Assembly: GCA_001820725.1 (NCBI GenBank)
Contig: MHQR01000009.1
Location: forward strand, 1 to 32,543
From: Candidatus Sungbacteria bacterium RIFCSPLOWO2_01_FULL_54_21
Lineage (GTDB): Bacteria > Patescibacteriota > Minisyncoccia > Sungbacterales > HO2-52-23
DNA length: 32,543 nt
Direction of reading: 5' to 3'
Positions 26,398 through 32,543 of this stretch are shown here, piece by piece. The notes under the pieces are model-generated. The model worked only from the letters and a program-made list of their open reading frames with translations, did no database searches and was not told the origin of the DNA. Each line of letters opens with the position of its first letter. Position 1 is the first letter of the stretch. The position numbers and the translations under genes were made by a program.

Positions 26398-26430
26398 GCG
26401 GCCTCGCATCCCGAGGCCGCTTTTCATTTT
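26398..26430 (+). terminator. Rho-independent terminator
   Basis: GCGGCCTCG-CATCC-CGAGGCCGC followed by TTTTCATTTTTT. Confidence 0.85.
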
Positions 26431-27656
26431 TTATTTTCCGCAACGAGTCCTTTGTTTTTGAAGAAGGCGGCGAAGACGGCGAGGATGTAGTCAAGGTGTT
26501 TTTTGTCCATTTCCGGATGACAGCCGATATAGAAGCCATGGTGGTTGATGTTGGCGGTTATGGGGTATTTCGGTTCCAGATTGCCGAACATACCCACATA
26601 CACCGGTTGGTTGATGAGGGGCATCATGTAGCGCGTTTCCACGTTCCAGTCCTCAAGCCATGCCACCAGTTCGTCACGGGTAAACAGACGCGGGTCTTTG
26701 ATGACCATGGTAAACATCATATACGCGTGTTCCCGATTATCGGGACGCGTGGGCAATTGCAGGAATCCTTCGTACCGCTTCATGCCTTTGAGAAGATACG
26801 CCGCATAGCGCTGGCGCAGTTTGATATTTTTTTTCAAATATTTCAGTTCGGCAATGCCGAGCGCTCCTTCCAGTTCCGTCATGCGGTAACTGTATCCGAC
26901 GCTGATAAAAGAAAACCTTTTGTTCGCCACCTCAAATCGCGCCTTGCCTTTCAACCCCTTGTCATCGTCCATGGAAACATAAATAGAATCGCGGCCGTGG
27001 TTCACCAAGCTTTTCATGCGCACCGCAAGATCGGGATCGTTGGTGAGCGCCAATCCCCCCACCCCTGTAGTAATAAGGTGCGCCATGTAGGTAGAAAAGC
27101 ATACAATATCGCCGTCAGCGCCCACAGGCCTGCCTTTGTAGCTTACACCCACGGCTTCGCATGAATCCTCTACCACGCGGAGTTTGTGCTTGCGCGCAAT
27201 CGCCGTAATCGGATCCATGTCCGCGGACATGCCAAAGAGATGCACCGGTGCAATAGCCCGCGTGCGCGGCGTAATCGCGGCTTCTATTTTCTTCGGGTCA
27301 ATATGATAGGTGTACGGGTCCACGTCGACAAAGACGGGCTTCAATCCGTTCTGGAGCACGACATTGGATGTTGCCACAAACGTAATCGCGGGCACGATAA
27401 CCTCGTCCCCGTCTTTCCATCCGTCCTTTTCTTTCAACGCATGAAAAGCCACTTGCAAAGCGCTGGTCCCGCTGTTTGCGGAGATCGCAAATTTTCTGCC
27501 GCAGACCCGCGCAAATTCCTGTTCAAAGCGCTTGAGCATGGGCCCATATGAGATCCTGCCCGAATTAAGCACCCGATTCACTAGGCGTTTTGCGTATGGC
27601 GTGATGATGGCGCCGCCCACGCCTATTTTTTTCGGATGCCGTTTGAGTGCCGCCAT
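26424..27656 (-). CDS. DegT/DnrJ/EryC1/StrS-family (RfbH/ColD-like) PLP enzyme with His in place of catalytic Lys
   Basis: GDEVIVPAITFVATSNVVLQNGLKPVFVDVDPYTYHIDPKKIEAAI; APVHLFGMSADMDPI; VEDSCEAVG; CFSTYMAHLITTGVGGLALTNDPDLA. Start MAALKRHPKK at 27656. Confidence 0.9.
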   Translation of the reverse strand: MAALKRHPKKIGVGGAIITPYAKRLVNRVLNSGRISYGPMLKRFEQEFARVCGRKFAISANSGTSALQVAFHALKEKDGWKDGDEVIVPAITFVATSNVVLQNGLKPVFVDVDPYTYHIDPKKIEAAITPRTRAIAPVHLFGMSADMDPITAIARKHKLRVVEDSCEAVGVSYKGRPVGADGDIVCFSTYMAHLITTGVGGLALTNDPDLAVRMKSLVNHGRDSIYVSMDDDKGLKGKARFEVANKRFSFISVGYSYRMTELEGALGIAELKYLKKNIKLRQRYAAYLLKGMKRYEGFLQLPTRPDNREHAYMMFTMVIKDPRLFTRDELVAWLEDWNVETRYMMPLINQPVYVGMFGNLEPKYPITANINHHGFYIGCHPEMDKKHLDYILAVFAAFFKNKGLVAENKK

Positions 27657-27657
27657 A

Positions 27658-28641
27658 TTATTGTCCCCGCGCAAGGCGTTCTACGTCCGCGTCCACCATC
27701 ATCTGCACCAACTCTTGAAATCCTACTTTCGGCTTCCATTTCAATTCTTTGTGCGCGCGCCGCGCATCCGCCAACAGCAGATGCACATCTGCAGGGCGCA
27801 GAAGCGTCTTGTCCACCTTCACATATTTTTTCCAATCGAGTTTGAGGTGCGCAAATGCCGCCTCGACGAATTCCCGTACGCTGTGCGTTATTCCGGTGCC
27901 GATCACGTAGTCGCCCGGTGTATCCTGCTGGAGCATGAGCCACATGGCTTCAACATAATCCCCTGCAAATCCCCAATCGCGCTTGGCGTCCAGATTGCCG
28001 AGCCGCAGTTCTTTCGCAAGTCCCAGCTTGATCTCCGCCGCCCGATGCGTAATTTTTCGCGTTACGAACTCCATGCCCCTGCGCGGCGACTCATGATTGA
28101 AAAGGATGCCTGACGCGGCAAACATACCGTACGACTCGCGATAATTGATGGTAATCCAATGCCCGTACAGTTTGGCCACGCCATACGGACTGCGGGGATA
28201 AAAATGGGTCTTCTCGTTTTGCGGCGATTCTTTACTCCCGCCGAACATTTCCGATGAAGACGCCTGATAGAATTTTATTTTCGGATTGACCTGACGGACG
28301 GCTTCCAGTATGCGCGTGACCCCAAGTCCCGTGACCTCGCCTGTATACACGGGCTGGGGCCATGAATCGCCGACAAATGATTGCGCGGCAAGATTGTACA
28401 CTTCATCGGGCTTTGCTTTTTTCAGCGCGTGTACGAGCGACGCCTCATCCAGCAAATCGCCGGAAAGAAACGTTACGTTATGCATGGACGCTGAAATATT
28501 TTCGCGATTTTTCTTGCTCGCGCGCCGCTCCAGGCCGAATATCCGGTATCCCTTGGCGAGCAAAAAATCAGCCAGATATGAACCGTCCTGGCCGCAGATG
28601 CCCGTGATGAGCGCGCTTTTTTGTTTTGGCTTCATAGACAA
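27658..28641 (-). CDS. gmd: GDP-mannose 4,6-dehydratase
   Basis: [119 protein letters not shown]. Confidence 0.95.
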   Translation of the reverse strand: MSMKPKQKSALITGICGQDGSYLADFLLAKGYRIFGLERRASKKNRENISASMHNVTFLSGDLLDEASLVHALKKAKPDEVYNLAAQSFVGDSWPQPVYTGEVTGLGVTRILEAVRQVNPKIKFYQASSSEMFGGSKESPQNEKTHFYPRSPYGVAKLYGHWITINYRESYGMFAASGILFNHESPRRGMEFVTRKITHRAAEIKLGLAKELRLGNLDAKRDWGFAGDYVEAMWLMLQQDTPGDYVIGTGITHSVREFVEAAFAHLKLDWKKYVKVDKTLLRPADVHLLLADARRAHKELKWKPKVGFQELVQMMVDADVERLARGQ

Positions 28642-29300
28642 AGACCGTTGTATGCCCCGGGCTTCTTAAGCAGAAAATAATAATTTCTCGGCGTGTCCAG
28701 GGAAGTTTTTTCTTCCGCAATGGTAAAGCCAGCCTGCGTTATGGCGTGCCGTATGCGACGAAGGGGGAAGCCCGTCACACCAATCTCCCAATAATGCCCT
28801 CGTTTAACGATCGGTGTGCCGCCTCGTTGGACTTTTATCAGCATGTCGCGCGTTTTAAAGAAAGGGATTTTACAGCGGAGTCCGATGAGAATGTTCCGGC
28901 TATCGGGCTCTGAAAGCAAGACGGATCCGCGGCAGATGCGAAAAATTTCTTTCAATGCTTTCGGAAAATCGTCAAAAGGCAAATGCTCAAGAACCTCGCA
29001 TACCAGCACCATATCAAAGGTATCGTCAGGAAACGGCATAGTCAGGACAGTTCCTAACACATCCGGAGAATACTCCTTTTTGTTGTCAAGGGTCGTTACG
29101 GCGACGCCAAACTTTTTTAAATAATCGGTAACAAATCCATGGGAAGGTCCGATCTCCAAAACGGTAAAATTTTCCAGTTTTTTCTCCCGCCGGCGCACCT
29201 CGCGCGCAACAAAATTGACCTGATGGTAATAGTGGATCCAGCGTGCCTTATGATCGTAAAAATCTTTGGACCAAAATGGTATGTCGTATACGCTTGGCAT
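28632..29300 (-). CDS. Class I SAM-dependent methyltransferase
   Basis: [89 protein letters not shown]. Confidence 0.87.
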   Translation of the reverse strand: MPSVYDIPFWSKDFYDHKARWIHYYHQVNFVAREVRRREKKLENFTVLEIGPSHGFVTDYLKKFGVAVTTLDNKKEYSPDVLGTVLTMPFPDDTFDMVLVCEVLEHLPFDDFPKALKEIFRICRGSVLLSEPDSRNILIGLRCKIPFFKTRDMLIKVQRGGTPIVKRGHYWEIGVTGFPLRRIRHAITQAGFTIAEEKTSLDTPRNYYFLLKKPGAYNGLCL

Positions 29301-29403
29301 GGTTGTGGCATAGACACTACTCTCTCGCTATCATACGCGCTATAACGGCGTACAAGACGCTCCTGTCTCTCCACCTGTAGCATAGAAAGGGCGCGGCGTC
29401 TAT

Positions 29404-30525
29404 TTAGAGCCTATGGTAGAGCGTTACATAGGCGCTCACGTGTTTTTCCCATGACATGGTGCGCGCAAACGCGAGAGAACGCGCCCCCATCTCTCCTTTC
29501 AACTTTTTATCGCGCAAAATCTTTGCAATCGCGTCGGCAAAGTCGTCGGGGTCGCGCGTGGATACAAGAATGCCGTTCTTGCCGTCCTCTACCGCGTCAT
29601 CAATCCCGCAGTTTTTACTCCCCACCACCGGCAGTCCTGCGGCCGCGGCTTCCAGAAACACGATACCGAATCCCTCCACATCGTGCAGGATATTTTGTGA
29701 AAACAAGCAAAATAGCTCGGCATTTTTATAGATTTCGGCAAGTGCCGTGCGGCTAGGTACGTCCTGTAAAATATGCACGCGGTTTCCGAGTCCAAGTTCG
29801 GCGATCAGATTTTTCAAACGGCGGTCATAGACATCAGTATAGCGCTTGCCGACGATGACATAATGGAGATCGGGAAACCTGTCCGCAATTTTGGCGAATG
29901 ACCGGATGCTGAAGTGATATCCCTTGCGCCAGCGCAATTGCCCAACACCGAGGATATAGGGCTTATATGCTTGTAGGTTGTAGGTCGTTGAAGCAAATGT
30001 CTTTGCTTCAACGGGTTGTAGGTTACTGTTTGCCGAAAATTCAGTTATATCTATACCCGGATTGATGACCGTGATTTTCAACTCCGGCATTTTTTTCAAG
30101 ATCTCATCCCGCGTAAACGCGCTGATCGCGGTGACGGCCGCGGCACGACGGTATGCCCAGCGCATAAACGGCGCGTAGCGCCAAAAATACAGAGGATGGA
30201 TAGAGCCCGTGCCGATTGCCGTAATGATGAGCTTTTTGCCAAGACCAATGGACGCGAGCGCCGCGATAAAGCCGTAGGGAAAAATGTCGAGCGCGTGCAC
30301 GACATCGCATTGCTTTATCAATCGCCGTATCTTGGGCAGTTCACGCAAAAGCGCCAGCCGGCTTGCATGAATCAAGGCGTGTTCGTTCGACTCACCTGAC
30401 GCTAGGGTCGTGAGTACGACTATTTCGGCAGGGAGCGCACGGGAAAGCTCCGTAATAAGGCGGCGGGAGAAAACCCCCGCCCCGTTATCCTGCCACAGAT
30501 TGTGCGCCAAAAAACAAATTTTCAT
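29404..30525 (-). CDS. Family 4 glycosyltransferase carrying a palindromic insertion
   Basis: MKICFLAHNLWQDNGAGVFSRRLITELSRAL; YILGVGQLRWRKGYHFSIRSFAKIADRFPDLHYVIVGKR; VEGFGIVFLEAAAAGLPVVGSKNCGIDDAVEDGKNGILV. Confidence 0.92.
   Translation of the reverse strand: MKICFLAHNLWQDNGAGVFSRRLITELSRALPAEIVVLTTLASGESNEHALIHASRLALLRELPKIRRLIKQCDVVHALDIFPYGFIAALASIGLGKKLIITAIGTGSIHPLYFWRYAPFMRWAYRRAAAVTAISAFTRDEILKKMPELKITVINPGIDITEFSANSNLQPVEAKTFASTTYNLQAYKPYILGVGQLRWRKGYHFSIRSFAKIADRFPDLHYVIVGKRYTDVYDRRLKNLIAELGLGNRVHILQDVPSRTALAEIYKNAELFCLFSQNILHDVEGFGIVFLEAAAAGLPVVGSKNCGIDDAVEDGKNGILVSTRDPDDFADAIAKILRDKKLKGEMGARSLAFARTMSWEKHVSAYVTLYHRL
29971..30022. repeat. Palindromic element flanked by TTGTAGG heptamers, inside the GT4 coding sequence
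   Basis: TTGTAGGTTGTAGGT + CGTTGAAGCAAA-TGTC-TTTGCTTCAACG (29986-30013, perfect 12-bp arms) + GGTTGTAGG. Confidence 0.75.
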
Positions 30526-30527
30526 CG

Positions 30528-31499
30528 CTATGCTACGGTCGCGTCATCAATGGAAAGGTATTTTGCGTCAGCATCAATCGTGGCGCGACATCCCACCGGA
30601 AACGTGTAATTTTCAACATTGTGTCCCAGCTCGCCTATTTCCAGAATCGGGAAATCATACCCCCTCGTTGCCTCTAGAACCATATCTGCCACCTCGCGGT
30701 TTTTGCTCTCTTCCTTCATCTCGTGATTGTCAAAATAGCCGAGAATGAGCCCCTTGATCTTTGCAAAAGTGCCATTAAGCCGGAGTGCTGTGAACTGGCG
30801 ATCAAGTCTCGCAAGTGACTCCGTTCCTTCCAAAAACAGCATCGCGTCTTGAAAATCAGCGCCGTATCCTGCGAGCATTGTCGTGATGAGACAGCCCGAA
30901 TGCCCGCCCATCAGTATGCCGCTCGCGCACCCGCTCCGCACTCCGCGCCATCCCGAATATATGAGCTCCTTTTTCTCTATGTGTCGCCACTGCGGATTAG
31001 GCGCCAACACCCCTACATTTCTCTCAAAAAATGTTTTCTTGAAATTCTCGACAAACAGTTCGGACATCGAGTCGCTGAAACCCCACAGAAACGATGGCCC
31101 GTAATATGCTATCAGTCCTGTCTTTGCAAAAATGGCGTTGACGAGCGTAGTGCCGTCCGAGAAGCCCGCGAATATCTTCGGATCGCGCCGGATCATGTCG
31201 TAATCAATCCCGTCGAGCAGATGATTGGCCGTGTCCCCGCCCTGGGACATCATGATCATTTTTACCTCCGGGTCGCGCCACAGCGCATGAAAATCAGTGA
31301 GTCGCGCCTCCCGCGTGCCCGCATTGTAAAAATGCCTGTCAAACGCATGCGCGCCCATTTTTACTTTCAGATCCATCGCCTCCAGCGCCGCACGAGCGCG
31401 CGCACAATCCGTCTGCAAATGTTCGGCGATATACGATGAGGGAGAAAGAATTCCCATTGCATCCCCTGCTTCCAATCGCTTTGGTTTGATGATATCCAT
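30528..31499 (-). CDS. S66-family peptidase (LD-carboxypeptidase/MccF-like)
   Basis: LEAGDAMGILSPSS; EVKMIMMSQGGDTANHLLDGIDYDMIRRDPKIFAGFSDGTTLVNAIFAKTGLIAYYGPS; ILMGGHSGCLITTMLAGYGADFQDAMLFLE. Confidence 0.88.
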   Translation of the reverse strand: MDIIKPKRLEAGDAMGILSPSSYIAEHLQTDCARARAALEAMDLKVKMGAHAFDRHFYNAGTREARLTDFHALWRDPEVKMIMMSQGGDTANHLLDGIDYDMIRRDPKIFAGFSDGTTLVNAIFAKTGLIAYYGPSFLWGFSDSMSELFVENFKKTFFERNVGVLAPNPQWRHIEKKELIYSGWRGVRSGCASGILMGGHSGCLITTMLAGYGADFQDAMLFLEGTESLARLDRQFTALRLNGTFAKIKGLILGYFDNHEMKEESKNREVADMVLEATRGYDFPILEIGELGHNVENYTFPVGCRATIDADAKYLSIDDATVA

Positions 31500-31524
31500 A
31501 AAATAAGTGTATCACTAAAGAAAC

Positions 31525-31558
31525 GACCCTGAAACACGGCATGCCGTAGCGCAGGGTC
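31525..31558 (-). terminator. Stem-loop downstream of the 31586..32413 gene
   Basis: Outer arms GACCCTG/CAGGGTC enclosing the perfect palindrome ACGGCATGCCGT (31536-31547); followed on the minus strand by GTTTCTTT. Confidence 0.4.
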
Positions 31559-31585
31559 AATATTATCCGGATCGCGTAGGGGCGC

Positions 31586-32413
31586 TTACTTCAGAAGCCG
31601 ACGGCCCATGTGTTCCGCATAGGTGCGATGAGAGGGCTCCCAGTCGGGAAATGCGTCAGTACCGAACACGTAACGCAAGCACATAGCAAGTCCGGCAAAA
31701 CCCGTTGGCACGTACGCCTCGGGTTCCACCAGCAGGAGCTCGCGAATTGTGTACGGATCCCAGACAAACGGCTCGAGTTGGGAATGTTCGTCTCCGCTCC
31801 TGGCGCTCCGCGCCTTCCCTATCACTTCCCGAAACGACAGCGCCGTATGCGCGAGGAAAACGAATTCGTAATTGAGCCGCCGCCATGTGAGGTCTGCCGC
31901 GACACCGATACACAGCAGTGACGAAACGTCTGCCTCTGTCATGCCGAGTTCGCTTTGAAACTCGTCGCGTATGCCCTGATACGGGTGTTTCTGCCGCGGC
32001 GTCAGCCGGCCAGCGGGCGCCACGTGCCGCAATGTCGGCCAATCAATCCTGGGACTTCGCACCCCGAGAATACAGAAGCCGTCACACGTAACGGTTACGG
32101 CCATAAAGCCGACCGCGCGATGCTGGCGATCACCGGGAAGCAGAGCGGCCACGCTCTCATGGGTCGTACCCATGAAATTTTTATACTCCGACTCCACGCA
32201 CGTGAGCCGGAGACTGCTCCCACTAATGCTTAGTCCCTGCGCAACGAGCATCGGTCCGGAAAACAGATTCGGATTTTGAACCAATTCCACGTCCCACAGC
32301 TCGTTTACGAGCGCCCCTATCGCGGAGGACAACGGCTCCGCTGTCTCTCTCACCACCTCAATATCTTTTTCTAAAAAAAGACCCGTCGCTACCACCCGTA
32401 CAGGATATTCCAT
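31586..32413 (-). CDS. Putative degenerate Nudix-fold (NUDT22-like) protein
   Basis: SEYKNFMGTTHE and AVTVTCDGFCILGVRS...GRLTPRQKHPYQGIRDEFQSELGM; DEFQSELG aligns with the RExxEExG Nudix core. SD-like AGGAGATAG before ATG. Confidence 0.45.
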   Translation of the reverse strand: MEYPVRVVATGLFLEKDIEVVRETAEPLSSAIGALVNELWDVELVQNPNLFSGPMLVAQGLSISGSSLRLTCVESEYKNFMGTTHESVAALLPGDRQHRAVGFMAVTVTCDGFCILGVRSPRIDWPTLRHVAPAGRLTPRQKHPYQGIRDEFQSELGMTEADVSSLLCIGVAADLTWRRLNYEFVFLAHTALSFREVIGKARSARSGDEHSQLEPFVWDPYTIRELLLVEPEAYVPTGFAGLAMCLRYVFGTDAFPDWEPSHRTYAEHMGRRLLK

Positions 32414-32500
32414 CGTCTATCTCCTCTTGGTGCTACCTATGATCTCCCACAGACATCCATTCCGTTTTGAATCCGAACACTGCGGTACAATCCGTAGTGT

Positions 32501-32543
32501 ATGCACAAGAGACCGAAGATCAGCAAAACCGAGCGTCTGGAGA
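32501..32543 (+). CDS. Possible start of a plus-strand ORF truncated by the window end
   Basis: ATGCACAAGAGACCGAAGATCAGCAAAACCGAGCGTCTGGAG (MHKRPKISKTERLE...) with TACAAT -10-like hexamer at 32486-32491; only 14 codons visible. Confidence 0.25.
   Translation, partial: MHKRPKISKTERLE

Noticed and set aside
1-32543. CRISPR array, tRNA, rRNA or transposase
   Set aside because: No regularly spaced repeats, cloverleaf-like sequence, rRNA motif or transposase-like ORF was recognised by reading; not computationally scanned.

Overview
This 32.5-kb window looks like part of a Patescibacteria/CPR-type bacterial genome. The taxonomy is an inference from gene style and content and was not tested. Most of it is a long, nearly unidirectional minus-strand surface-polysaccharide locus (about 7.6-31.5 kb). 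The locus encodes a NeuB-family synthase, a NeuA-like cytidylyltransferase, a CBS-domain/nucleotide-sugar dehydrogenase fusion, a 2-hydroxyacid dehydrogenase, Gfo/Idh/MocA and SDR oxidoreductases, a cupin, a GDP-mannose 4,6-dehydratase, a DegT-family enzyme with His at the usual catalytic Lys position, several SAM methyltransferases, and GT2, GT4 and GT-B glycosyltransferases. Three of the GT-B proteins form a tandem set of divergent CDP-glycerol/polysialyltransferase-like paralogues. Upstream (about 0-7.6 kb) are a Zn-phospholipase C/P1-nuclease-like gene that runs off the left edge and is missing from the ORF track, a DUF218/YdcF-like protein, a possible transglycosylase-like protein, a small winged-HTH regulator and a GT-C-like membrane protein. 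The main leads are: (1) an in-gene palindrome flanked by TTGTAGG heptamers in a GT4 gene, resembling an in-frame palindromic element; (2) a shared AAACTCCAGTTTG-centred palindrome on both sides of the wHTH gene; (3) the GMD plus Lys-less aminotransferase-fold pair, implying a 3,6-dideoxyhexose route; (4) the CBS-dehydrogenase fusion beside NeuA/NeuB; (5) two single-base frame disruptions; (6) three perfect TTATCCACA boxes upstream of minus-strand genes; (7) a NUDT22-like degenerate Nudix protein. No tRNA, rRNA, CRISPR array or transposase was recognised.
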